NCBI GenBank assembly: GCA_963813495.1
Contig: CAWEZC010000005.1
Span: forward strand, 434,001 to 498,000
Direction of reading: 5' to 3'
From: JACVRW01 sp963813495
GTDB lineage: Bacteria > Actinomycetota > Thermoleophilia > Solirubrobacterales > Thermoleophilaceae
DNA: 64,000 nt
A model generated the notes under the pieces. That model was not told the origin of the DNA. It made no database searches and saw only the letters and a list, made by a program, of their open reading frames with translations. Shown here piece by piece: positions 1 to 7,481 of this stretch. The translations under genes and the position numbers were made by a program. Numbering within the stretch: the first letter of the stretch is position 1; each line of letters starts with the position of its first letter.

Positions 1-966
1 GACTACCGCACCTATGCGCTGATCGTCGAAGAGGTGGGACGAGGCTGCTCGGCGATGCGCACCGTGGTGTCGGTGGTCACCTCCCTCGTGTGCTCCTCGA
101 TCGTGCACTGGGGCAGCGAGGAGCAGAAGCAGGAGTGGCTGCCGCAGCTCTGCTCGGGCGGAGCGCTCGGCTGCTTCGGGCTGACCGAGCCGGACACCGG
201 CTCCGATGCCTCGAATCTCAAGACCCGGGCCGAGAAGATCGACGGCGGCTGGCGGATCAACGGCAGCAAGATGTGGATCTCGCTCGGCAACTACGCCAAG
301 CTGGCACTCGTCTTCGCCCAGACCGATCCCGAGCTCAAGCACAAGGGCATCGCCTGCTTTCTCGTGGACAGCGGCTCCACCGGCTTCTCCACCCAGGAGA
401 TCCACGGCAAGCTGGGACTGAAGGGATCCGACACCGCGTCGCTCGGGCTCGACGGGGTCGAGGTATCCGACTCGGCGCTGCTGGGCCAGGTCGGCGACGG
501 GTTCAAGGTCGCGATGTCCGCGCTCGACTCCGGCCGCTACAGCGTGGCGGCCGGCTGCGTGGGCATCTGCCAGGCCTCAGTCGACGCTTCGGTGGCCTAC
601 GCGAAGGAGCGCACGCAGTTCGACCGGCCGATTGCCTCCTTCCAGCTCGTGCAGGAGATGCTCGCCGACATGGCGGTGGAGACGGAGGCGGCCCGTGGCC
701 TGGTCTGGCGTGCCGGCTGGACCAAGGACATGGGCCGGCCGAGCACCACCGAGACTTCGATCGCCAAGCTGTACGCCACCGAGGCGGCGGTGAAGTGCGC
801 CAACACCGCCATCCAGGTGCACGGTGGCTCCGGCTACGTGGACGACTATCCCGTGGAGCGCTACCTCCGCGACGCGCGGGTCACAACGCTCTACGAGGGC
901 ACCTCACAGATCCAGAAGCTGATCATCGGCCGCTCGCTCACCGGCCTCAACGCCCTCGTCCCATGA
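1..966 (+). CDS. Acyl-CoA dehydrogenase (5' end outside window)
   Basis: A flavoenzyme that would oxidise an acyl-CoA to the 2-enoyl-CoA, feeding the two downstream genes. The reading frame is open from base 1, so the N-terminus lies upstream; 321 residues are visible. Seen: the FAD/substrate segment GCFGLTEPDTGSD, the middle beta-domain, and the C-terminal helical domain with YLRDARVTTLYEGTSQIQ, whose Glu in YEGTSQ sits where short-chain family members carry the catalytic base. The stop overlaps the next start (ATGA), so the genes are probably translationally coupled. Chain-length preference cannot be judged; a short or medium chain or branched acyl substrate is plausible. Confidence 0.93.
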   Translation, partial: DYRTYALIVEEVGRGCSAMRTVVSVVTSLVCSSIVHWGSEEQKQEWLPQLCSGGALGCFGLTEPDTGSDASNLKTRAEKIDGGWRINGSKMWISLGNYAKLALVFAQTDPELKHKGIACFLVDSGSTGFSTQEIHGKLGLKGSDTASLGLDGVEVSDSALLGQVGDGFKVAMSALDSGRYSVAAGCVGICQASVDASVAYAKERTQFDRPIASFQLVQEMLADMAVETEAARGLVWRAGWTKDMGRPSTTETSIAKLYATEAAVKCANTAIQVHGGSGYVDDYPVERYLRDARVTTLYEGTSQIQKLIIGRSLTGLNALVP

Positions 967-1730
967 GCGTGGTTCTCGCGGAGACGCGCGGGGCCGTGGG
1001 GCTCGCCCGCCTCAACCGCCCCGACGCCCGCAACGCCCTCTCGCCCGAGCTGATGGAGGAGCTGGCCGCGTTGTGCGAGCGCTGGGACGAGGACCCGGAG
1101 GTGGGCTGCATCGTGATCGCGGGCGACGACGACTGGTTCGCCGCCGGTGCCGACATCAAGGCGATGGCCCAGCGCACCTTCGTCGAGACGCTCAGCTCCT
1201 CGGCGGCCCGCTTCTGGCCACGCCTGGCGGCGGTGCGCACTCCGCTCGTGGCGGCGGTGTCGGGCTACGCGCTGGGCGGCGGCTGCGAGCTCGCCCTCGG
1301 CTGCGACATGATCGTCGCCTCGGAGGAGGCGGAGTTCGGGCAGCCGGAGATCCTGCTCGGAATCATCCCGGGCGGCGGGGGGACCCAGCGCCTCGCCCGC
1401 GTGATCGGCAAGCAGCGCGCGATGGAGCTGGTGCTCACCGGCCGTCGCATCGGCGCCGCAGAGGCCCACGCGCTCGGGATCGTCAACCGCCTCGCTCCAC
1501 CGGGCGAGTGGCTCGCCTCGGCGCTCGAGCTCGCCGGCGTGGTGTCGCGGCGCCCGCCTCTGGCGGTGCGACTGGCGAAGCAGGCGGTGCTGGCCGCCGA
1601 CGAGACGCCACTGGGGGCCGGCCTCGACCACGAGCGCCGCCTCTACGAGCTGGCCATGGCCACCGAGGACCGTGTGGAGGGCATGAACGCCTTCCTGGAG
1701 AAGCGCCGGCCGGAGTTCCGGGGCCGGTGA
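963..1730 (+). CDS. Enoyl-CoA hydratase/isomerase family protein
   Basis: A 255-residue crotonase-fold protein that would hydrate 2-enoyl-CoA, the product of the dehydrogenase just upstream. Seen: the oxyanion-hole segments GADIKAMA (about residues 60-67) and SGYALGGGCELALGCD (about 95-110), and the Glu-containing FGQPEILLGIIPGGGGTQRL, where the two catalytic acidic residues of hydratases lie. The length is usual for the family. The ATG overlaps the preceding stop, and the GTG of the next gene overlaps this stop, so the three genes form one beta-oxidation-type operon. Specificity is not readable from sequence. Confidence 0.93.
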   Translation: MSVVLAETRGAVGLARLNRPDARNALSPELMEELAALCERWDEDPEVGCIVIAGDDDWFAAGADIKAMAQRTFVETLSSSAARFWPRLAAVRTPLVAAVSGYALGGGCELALGCDMIVASEEAEFGQPEILLGIIPGGGGTQRLARVIGKQRAMELVLTGRRIGAAEAHALGIVNRLAPPGEWLASALELAGVVSRRPPLAVRLAKQAVLAADETPLGAGLDHERRLYELAMATEDRVEGMNAFLEKRRPEFRGR

Positions 1731-3244
1731 TCGTCGGCGTGGTCGGCGCCGGCACGATGGGTGCCGGCATCGCTCAGCTGGGCTGCGCCGCCGGGATGCG
1801 TACGCTGCTGCACGATCCTGCGCAGGACGCGCGCGAGCGCGGCTCCTTCGCGGTGCGCCGCGGCCTGGCGAGATGGGCCGAGAAGGGACGGGTGGGCGAG
1901 CACGCCGGCGGCCTGCTCGAGCCGGTCGTGACACTGGAGGAGCTGGCCGCCTGCGACCTCGTGATCGAGGCGGCGCCCGAGCGCCGCGAGCTCAAGCGTG
2001 AGCTGTTCGCCCGGCTCTCGGAGGTCTGCGGCCCGGTGACGGTGCTGGCCACCAACACCAGCTCGATACCGGTGACCACGCTGGCCGGCGCGGCGGCGCA
2101 TCCCGAGAACGTGGTGGGCATGCACTTCTTCAATCCGCCGCCGCTGATGGACCTGCTCGAGGTGATCCGCGCCGCGCAGACCGGCGAGCGCGCCTTCGAG
2201 CTGGCGTGCAGCGCCGGGGAGTCCATGGGCAAGCGAGTGATCGTGGCCGCGGACGGGCCCGGCTTCCTCGTCAACCGCTGCGGGCGGCCCTTCTCGGGCG
2301 AGGCGCTGCGCCTGCTCGGAGAGCGGATCGCCGGCCACGAGCAGATCGACCGCATCTGCCGCCTGGGCGGCGGCTTTCGCATGGGCCCCTTCGAGCTCAT
2401 GGATCTGGTGGGCGTCGACGTGGGCTTCGAGGTGGCCCAGTCGTTCAGCGCGCTGTCCTTCGGCGAGCCGCGCTGGCGCCCCAGCCCGCTCCAGGCGCAG
2501 ATGGTGGCCGCCGGCCGGCTCGGCCGCAAGACCGGCCGCGGCTGGTACGACTATCCCGGCGAGGGGGCGTACCGGCCCGCTGATCCCGAGCCCCCTGCAG
2601 CCGGCGGGGGTGAGGGCACGTACGTGGCGATCCTGGGCCGGGGGTCGCTCGCCGACGGCCTGCGCGAACGCGCGCGGTCCGCCGGGTACGAGCTGCGCGA
2701 GGGCGGCCCCGCGGAGCTCGTGGTGGACGCCGGCGTGGAGCCTGCCGCGAAGCTGCCGGGCGGCGCGCCGCTGCTTGTGCTCTGCGCAGGGCGCAGCCTC
2801 GCGGCCTACGGTGAGCCGGGCGCCGTGGGCTTTCACCTGCTTGCCCCGCTCGACGACAGTCGCCTGGTCGAGCTCACCCGGCTGCCGAGCGCCCAGCCGT
2901 TCGCCGCCGAGGCGGCCGAGGGCTTCTTCGCTCGCCTGGGCTTCGCCTCGGAATGGGTGGAGGACGCCCCGGGCCTGGTCCTGGGACGTATCGTCTGCCA
3001 GCTGGTCAACGAGGCGTGGTTTGCCGTCGGCGAGGGTGTGGGCTCCGAGGAGGACGTGGATGCCGGGCTCACGCTCGGCCTCAACCACCCTCGCGGGGCG
3101 ATCGGCTGGGGCGAGATCATCGGGCTCGACCATGTGGCCGCCGTGCTCGACGGGCTCTGGGCCGAGCGCCGCGAGGAGCGTTACCGCCCGGCCCCGCTGC
3201 TGGTGCGCCGGGTTGCCGCTGCTTCCGCGCGCCCCCGGGCTTGA
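1727..3244 (+). CDS. 3-hydroxyacyl-CoA dehydrogenase, long two-domain form
   Basis: A 505-residue protein that would oxidise 3-hydroxyacyl-CoA with NAD. It starts with a Rossmann motif, GVVGAGTMGAGIAQ (residues 4-17). MHFFNPPPLMDLLEVI and DGPGFLVNR (about 175-185) are typical of the NAD and C-terminal 3HCDH domains. A second C-terminal 3HCDH-like unit (about 400-480, GLVLGRIVCQLVNEAWFAVGEG) follows a linker, as in the long PaaH/FadB2-like family. GTG at 1727 is chosen because the homologous N-terminus begins there and it overlaps the upstream stop (GTGA). It completes the dehydrogenase-hydratase-dehydrogenase operon; no thiolase is visible. Confidence 0.92.
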   Translation: MIVGVVGAGTMGAGIAQLGCAAGMRTLLHDPAQDARERGSFAVRRGLARWAEKGRVGEHAGGLLEPVVTLEELAACDLVIEAAPERRELKRELFARLSEVCGPVTVLATNTSSIPVTTLAGAAAHPENVVGMHFFNPPPLMDLLEVIRAAQTGERAFELACSAGESMGKRVIVAADGPGFLVNRCGRPFSGEALRLLGERIAGHEQIDRICRLGGGFRMGPFELMDLVGVDVGFEVAQSFSALSFGEPRWRPSPLQAQMVAAGRLGRKTGRGWYDYPGEGAYRPADPEPPAAGGGEGTYVAILGRGSLADGLRERARSAGYELREGGPAELVVDAGVEPAAKLPGGAPLLVLCAGRSLAAYGEPGAVGFHLLAPLDDSRLVELTRLPSAQPFAAEAAEGFFARLGFASEWVEDAPGLVLGRIVCQLVNEAWFAVGEGVGSEEDVDAGLTLGLNHPRGAIGWGEIIGLDHVAAVLDGLWAERREERYRPAPLLVRRVAAASARPRA

Positions 3245-3260
3245 GTCGGCAAGCGCGGCG

Positions 3261-3266
3261 TATCCT
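3261..3266 (+). promoter_or_regulatory. -10 box (TATCCT) of a leaderless-type start
   Basis: TATCCT lies 6 nt before the GTG at 3273, and no purine-rich ribosome binding site is present. In Actinomycetota, TAnnnT at this distance marks transcripts that begin at or next to the start codon. This suggests the thiamine-binding-type gene has its own promoter just after the beta-oxidation operon. Confidence 0.45.
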
Positions 3267-3272
3267 CGGCCC

Positions 3273-3587
3273 GTGTCCACCGCCGACCTCACCGTGCTTG
3301 CGCTGGGCCGGCCCGAGGTGAGCGCGAGCGCCTACATCGCCGAGCTGCAGCGGCGGCTGGCAGCCCAGGACCGTGTGCGCTACCGCATGCACGCCATGGG
3401 CACCTCGCTCGAGGGAACGACGCAGGACATCCTCGCGGTGGTGGCCGAGCTTCATGCCGTCCCCTTCGAGCAGGGCGTGCCTCGTGTCTACACCGTGCTG
3501 AAGCTCGACGAGCGCCGTGACCGCCCGGACCAGACCCTCGACGACAAGGTCCGGGCCGTCGAGGATCGCCTGGGCGGCGACATCTAG
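3273..3587 (+). CDS. MTH1187/YkoF-type thiamine-binding family protein
   Basis: A 104-residue protein with the look of the MTH1187/DUF77 family (small ferredoxin-like fold, thiamine-binding in characterised members). Visible hallmarks are an N-terminal strand followed by SASAYIAELQRRL, then YRMHAMGTSLEGTTQDILAVV and the late segment PRVYTVLKLDERRD. The length matches the family. GTG at 3273 is the natural start: upstream in-frame codons belong to the end of the previous gene's region, and a TATCCT box precedes it by 6 nt. The role in this organism is unknown; proteins of this family are thought to bind thiamine or a related ligand in the cytoplasm. Confidence 0.78.
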   Translation: MSTADLTVLALGRPEVSASAYIAELQRRLAAQDRVRYRMHAMGTSLEGTTQDILAVVAELHAVPFEQGVPRVYTVLKLDERRDRPDQTLDDKVRAVEDRLGGDI

Positions 3588-3609
3588 TCCGGGCCCGCGT
3601 CTCCTGACG

Positions 3610-4167
3610 ATGCCCCTGAACGAGTTTCTACCCCGCTACGACGTTTACGAGCTTCACTCGCTGACCGTCAGCGCGCCTCCCGAGCGCGTGCTCGCGGCCG
3701 CCCGCGATCTGACCTGGCGCGACGTGCCGCTCTTCGCCGGCCTGATGGCCGCGCGTAGCCTCCCGGCCCTCCTGGGCGGCAAGAGCGTCTCGGCCGGCGG
3801 GCGCATCGTCGACGACTTCCAGCGCGGCGGCTTCGTCGAGCTGGCGCAGCGGCCCGACGAGCTGGTGTTCGGGGCCGTCGGGCGCTTCTGGCGGGCGGCG
3901 GGCGGCCTGCGCCGCATGGCTCCCGGCGACTTCGCGGCCTTCGCCCAGCCGGGCTACGCCAAGACCGCCTTCAACTTTCGCGTGGAGGCAGAGCCCGGGT
4001 CCGGGCCGCCACGCACGCGGCTCAGTACCGAGACCCGCGTGCTGGCCACCGACCCGTGGGCGCGGCGGCGCTTCCTTCTCTACTGGCGCGCGATCCATCC
4101 GGGCAGCGCCCTCATCCGGCGCGTGTGGCTGAGAGCCATCGGCCGCCGCGCGGCCCGAGCCGCCTGA
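3610..4167 (+). CDS. SRPBCC-like conserved protein, function unknown
   Basis: A 185-residue protein that resembles START/SRPBCC-fold (polyketide cyclase-like) proteins: YELHSLTVSAPPERVLAAARDL at the N-terminus has the strand-helix pattern, and the end, RLSTETRVLATDPWARRRFLLYWRAIHPGS, matches the final strand and long helix of uncharacterised actinobacterial members. No catalytic motif is evident. It starts 22 nt after the thiamine-binding-type gene and converges on the aminotransferase gene, with 11 nt between the two stops. It may bind a small hydrophobic ligand, but that is inferred from fold alone. Confidence 0.7.
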   Translation: MPLNEFLPRYDVYELHSLTVSAPPERVLAAARDLTWRDVPLFAGLMAARSLPALLGGKSVSAGGRIVDDFQRGGFVELAQRPDELVFGAVGRFWRAAGGLRRMAPGDFAAFAQPGYAKTAFNFRVEAEPGSGPPRTRLSTETRVLATDPWARRRFLLYWRAIHPGSALIRRVWLRAIGRRAARAA

Positions 4168-4178
4168 GGGCCGCCCCT

Positions 4179-5360
4179 TCAGCCGGCAAGGTCGGCGAGC
4201 GCTTCCAGCAGCCGGTCGACCTCGGCCTCCGTCGTGTAGTGCAGGAAGCCGGCGCGCACCGCGCCCCCCTGCTCCAGCCCCAGGGCGCGCATCGGCTCGA
4301 GGGCGTAGTAGTCGCCGTCCCATACGTACAGCTGACGCTCGGCCAGGCGCTCGGCCACCTCGCGAGGCTCGCGTCCGTCGACGTTGAAGCAGAAGGTGGG
4401 TGTCCGATCGCGCACGCCGGGCATCCCGTACAGCGTCACGCCGTCCGGCAGGCCCGCCAGGAAGCGCTCGGCGAGCGCCCGCTCGTGGGCTTCGATGCGC
4501 GTGAAGGCCGTGTCGAGGTCGCCGTCGCCGAGCGAGCGCAGGTAGTCGATCGCGGCCACCGCCCCGGCGATCGACTCGTGGGATTGGGTGCCGGTCTCGA
4601 AGCGATGGCCGGGCGGGTGCTCGTCGGCGGGCCGGACCCGATCGGCGGGCAGCGACTCGGCCAGGTCGGCTCGGATGAATGCCAGCCCGACGTGGGGGCC
4701 GAAGAACTTGTAGGGAGAACAGAGCACCACGTCGAGGCCGAGCTCGCGTGCCCGCAGGCGCCGGTGCGGCGCCAGGTGCACGCCGTCCGCCCACGCCAGC
4801 GCGCCCACCTCGTGCGCCGCGGCGGCGATGCGCCCGGCGTCGGTGATCGAACCGACGGCGTTGGAGGCGAGCGTGAAGGCGACCACCGCCGTGCGGTCGC
4901 CGATCATTCCTTCGAGGGCGTCGACGTCGAGCGTCACGTCGCGCGTACGGATCGGCGCGACGCGCACGGTCAGGCGGTGATCGCCGGCCACGAGCAGCCA
5001 CGGCGAGACATTGGCGTCGTGGTCGAGCGAGGTGACCACGATCTCGTCGCCCGGCTCGAGCGTCCGGGCCACGGCGTGGGCCAGCAGGAAGTTCAGCGTC
5101 GTCATGTTCGCCCCGAAGGCGATGCCGTCCGGTTCGCCGCCGGTGAACTCCGCTGCGCTCTCTCGCGCTCGCTCCATCAGCTCGTCGGACGCCCCGGACG
5201 TGGGAAAGGCACCCCCCAGGTTGGCGTTGGATTCCAGGAGGTAGGACGACATCGCTGCCACCACCTCGCCCGGCACCTGGGAGCCGCCGGGCCCGTCGAG
5301 AAAGGCGGCCTCGCCGGCGAGAGCGGGAAAGCGGCGGCGCAGGGCGGCTACGTCGAGCAC
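4179..5360 (-). CDS. Class V aminotransferase, cysteine desulfurase-like but lacking the catalytic Cys
   Basis: A 393-residue PLP-enzyme of the SufS-like fold, closest in pattern to the 'cysteine desulfurase-like' (VC1184) subgroup. Seen: SLDHDANVSPW (the His that stacks on PLP), and SPYKFFGPHVG with the Lys that would bind PLP. In true desulfurases a Cys follows an RxG near the C-terminus; here the segment reads VRAGFLHYTT with no Cys, so desulfurase activity is doubtful. GTG at 5360 gives the usual N-terminus (VLDVAALRRRFPAL); GTG at 5390 is an alternative. Neither has a strong ribosome binding site. It follows the efflux-pump gene on the same strand, but a functional link is not shown. Confidence 0.85.
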   Translation of the reverse strand: MLDVAALRRRFPALAGEAAFLDGPGGSQVPGEVVAAMSSYLLESNANLGGAFPTSGASDELMERARESAAEFTGGEPDGIAFGANMTTLNFLLAHAVARTLEPGDEIVVTSLDHDANVSPWLLVAGDHRLTVRVAPIRTRDVTLDVDALEGMIGDRTAVVAFTLASNAVGSITDAGRIAAAAHEVGALAWADGVHLAPHRRLRARELGLDVVLCSPYKFFGPHVGLAFIRADLAESLPADRVRPADEHPPGHRFETGTQSHESIAGAVAAIDYLRSLGDGDLDTAFTRIEAHERALAERFLAGLPDGVTLYGMPGVRDRTPTFCFNVDGREPREVAERLAERQLYVWDGDYYALEPMRALGLEQGGAVRAGFLHYTTEAEVDRLLEALADLAG

Positions 5361-5417
5361 GATGGCACCGTACCGCGGGCAGGCGCGCACACGGCACGCC
5401 CGCCCGGAGAGATGCGG

Positions 5418-6830
5418 CTACGCCGTGACCGGCTCGGCCACCACGGGCTGGGCCGGCTCGGCGGCGGCCCGGCTCTTGCCCGGCACCAGCAGCGCGACCA
5501 GCGCGCCCGCAGCCAGCACCGCGGCGCCCACCCACACGGCGGGGAGCAGGCCGTCCACGAAGGCCTGCGGGGAGCCCATGCCTCCGCTCTGGGTGAACAC
5601 GGTGGCCAGCACCGCCACGCCGAGGACGCCGCCAACCTCGCGAATCGTGTTGGTGGCCCCGGAGGCCTGACCGGCCTCCTGCGGGCGGACGGCGCTCAGC
5701 ACCGCATTCGCCGCCGGGGCGAACACCAGCGCCATGCCCGTGCCGGCCATCACGAAGCCGGGCACGATCAGCGCGTAGGCCACGTCCGGCGCCGTCACGA
5801 GCGCCAGCCAGGCCAGGCCGGAAGCCTGGAGCGCCAGCCCGGCCGCCATCAGCGGCCGGCTGCCGATGCGATCGGACAGGATCCCCGCGATCGGCGCCAC
5901 GAAGATCGGCATCGCCGTCCACGGCAGCGTCCGCAGGCCCGCCTCGAGTGGCGAGTAGCCCTGCGCGACCTGGAAGAACTGGGCCAGCAGGAAGATCGAC
6001 CCGAACGAGCCGAAGAACATCGCCAGCGAGACGCCGTTGGTGGCGGCGAAGGCCCGGTTGCGGAAGAAGCGCATCGGCAGCATCGGCTCCTTGGCGCGCA
6101 GCTCCCACGCGACGAAGGCAGCCAGCAGCGCCACGCCGGCGCCGATCGAGACCAGCACGGTTGTGCTCGTCCAGCCCAGCTCCTGCGCGCGCACGATCCC
6201 GAACACCAGACCGAGCAGGCCGGTGCTGGCCAGGGCCACACCGCGCACGTCGAGCGAGCGGCTGGGACCGCGGCTCTCAGCAAGCAGCCCGAGCGCGGTG
6301 GGAGCCAGCGCGATGCCGATCGGCACGTTCAGCCAGAAGATCCACTGCCACGAGAAGCCCTCGACGACGGCTCCACCGACCACGGGACCGAGCGCGACGC
6401 CCAGGCCGGAGACGCCGGACCAGATGCCCAGCGCGAGCCCGCGCCTGTCCGCCGAGAAGGCGTCGCTCAGCAGCGTCAGCGACAGCGGCGTGATCACTGC
6501 GGCGCCCAGGCCCTGGAGCGCACGCGAGGCGATCAGCGCCTCGGTGCTGGGCGCGAGCGCGGCCGCTGCGGACGCGACCGTGAAGATCCCCAGGCCGGCG
6601 ACGAACAGCCTGCGCCGCCCGAGCCGGTCGCCCAGCGCCGCGGCGCTCAGGAGGAACACGGCAAAACTGAGCGTATAGGCGTTGACCGTCCACTCGAGCT
6701 CCTCGAGCGTGGCGCCCAGATCCTCGCGGATGCTCACGAGCGCGTTGGTCACTACAAGGTTGTCGAGCGTCACCATGAACAGCGCGACCGAGACGATCGC
6801 GAGTGTCCAGATGCTGCGCCTGCCTTCCAT
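5418..6830 (-). CDS. DHA2-family MFS drug/proton antiporter (14-TM type)
   Basis: A 470-residue membrane transporter of the EmrB/QacA group, expected to export drugs or other small organic compounds with protons. Seen: the first helix with TLDNLVVTNALVSI (the D/T-rich motif D1 of this family), GDRLGRRRLF (motif A), SRALQGLGAAVITPLSL (motif B), GLGVALGPVVGGAVV (motif C). ATG at 6830 is chosen over upstream codons because AGGAGAG lies 6 nt before it. It lies directly downstream of the TetR-type gene, with a TGAT-N6-ATCA operator in between, so it is probably repressed by that regulator. Confidence 0.92.
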   Translation of the reverse strand: MEGRRSIWTLAIVSVALFMVTLDNLVVTNALVSIREDLGATLEELEWTVNAYTLSFAVFLLSAAALGDRLGRRRLFVAGLGIFTVASAAAALAPSTEALIASRALQGLGAAVITPLSLTLLSDAFSADRRGLALGIWSGVSGLGVALGPVVGGAVVEGFSWQWIFWLNVPIGIALAPTALGLLAESRGPSRSLDVRGVALASTGLLGLVFGIVRAQELGWTSTTVLVSIGAGVALLAAFVAWELRAKEPMLPMRFFRNRAFAATNGVSLAMFFGSFGSIFLLAQFFQVAQGYSPLEAGLRTLPWTAMPIFVAPIAGILSDRIGSRPLMAAGLALQASGLAWLALVTAPDVAYALIVPGFVMAGTGMALVFAPAANAVLSAVRPQEAGQASGATNTIREVGGVLGVAVLATVFTQSGGMGSPQAFVDGLLPAVWVGAAVLAAGALVALLVPGKSRAAAEPAQPVVAEPVTA

Positions 6831-6848
6831 TTTCTCTCTCCTGTTTAT

Positions 6849-6862
6849 TGATCGATCGATCA
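6849..6862 (-). promoter_or_regulatory. Probable TetR-type operator before the efflux pump
   Basis: TGATCGATCGATCA is a perfect 14-base palindrome 18 nt before the pump's start codon. Together with the preceding TTAT it matches the site inside the regulator's own promoter (TTATTGAT-N6-ATCA in both, at 6845 and 7444 on the + strand). Identical half-sites at the same distance from two starts fit one repressor binding both. Confidence 0.72.
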
Positions 6863-6887
6863 TGACGCGCACAAAAAAAATGAGTCG

Positions 6888-7431
6888 CTAGGCCTGCGCC
6901 TGCGGGCAGTACTCCTGGGGCAGGTCGAGGGCGGCCGCCACGTTGAGGAACATGCCCGTCGACATGAACTGCAGCACGCGCTCCTCGTCGGCCCCGCTGA
7001 GGCTGCGGACCTGCTGGATCACGTCGACGAAGGCCTCGGCGGATGGGGTCGCGAAGCTCCGCGTCGCCCGCCGCGGCGTGCGCCTGCAGCTGGACGAGGA
7101 TCTCGTCTCTGTCGGCGAGCAGCTGGGTGTAGGCCTCTCCCATCGCCTGAAGCTTCTCCTCAGTGCCGGCCTTGCCGCGGGCCGCGTCGGCGAAGGCCTC
7201 GAGGATCCGCAGGGTCACGCGGCGATGGGTGGCAAGGAAGAGCTCGCGCTTGTTGGGAAAGAGCGCATAGATGTAGGGCTGCGAGATGCCGGCCCGCTTG
7301 GCGATCGCGCTGGTGCTTGCGGCGTGATAGCCGCTGGACGCGAACTCCTTGACCGCCGCCTCGAGCACCTGCTCGCGACGCTCCTCGGAGCTGGCTCGGG
7401 TCGCGTTGCGTGGGGTGGTCTCGGCGCTCAT
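6888..7431 (-). pseudogene. TetR-family repressor gene broken by a one-base frameshift
   Basis: The N-terminal frame encodes a clear TetR helix-turn-helix: EERREQVLEAAVKEFASSGY, then TSAIAKRAGISQPYIYALFP (residues about 17-59). After about residue 128 the frame loses family character. If one base is removed from the four-base G run at 7045-7048, the frame continues as AFVDVIQQVRSLSG and FMSTGMFLNVAAALDLPQEY and stops at 6888, giving a normal 180-residue TetR protein. Left as is, the frame runs on into the pump gene in another phase (384 codons). Either a sequencing/assembly error or a real mutation. The normal product would sense a ligand and repress itself and the pump. Confidence 0.85.
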
Positions 7432-7440
7432 GCTGCACGC

Positions 7441-7469
7441 AGCTTATTGATTGACCTATCAGATGTCAA
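7441..7469 (-). promoter_or_regulatory. Promoter of the TetR gene with operator in the spacer
   Basis: On the minus strand, TTGACA (7469-7464) and TAAGCT (7446-7441) are separated by exactly 17 nt, a textbook sigma-70-type arrangement. The ATG follows 9 nt after the -10 box with no Shine-Dalgarno sequence. Between the two boxes lies TGAT-N6-ATCA (7448-7461), the same half-sites as before the pump gene, so bound repressor would block RNA polymerase: autoregulation. Confidence 0.75.
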
Positions 7470-7481
7470 GCGCGGCCGGCG

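Noticed and set aside
1643..3292. A 549-codon open frame on the minus strand opposite the 3-hydroxyacyl-CoA dehydrogenase
   Set aside because: No recognisable domain; the plus-strand frame has intact Rossmann and 3HCDH motifs.
4056..6851. A very long open frame (931 codons) on the plus strand across the aminotransferase and pump genes
   Set aside because: It is rich in Arg, His, Gln and Gly with no domain or motif and lies opposite two well-recognised genes; GC-rich codons make such mirror frames common.
6873..6880. Run of eight T on the minus strand just after the TetR stop, a possible intrinsic terminator
   Set aside because: No stable GC-rich stem precedes it, and the pump gene right after it seems to depend on this transcript or on a promoter here.
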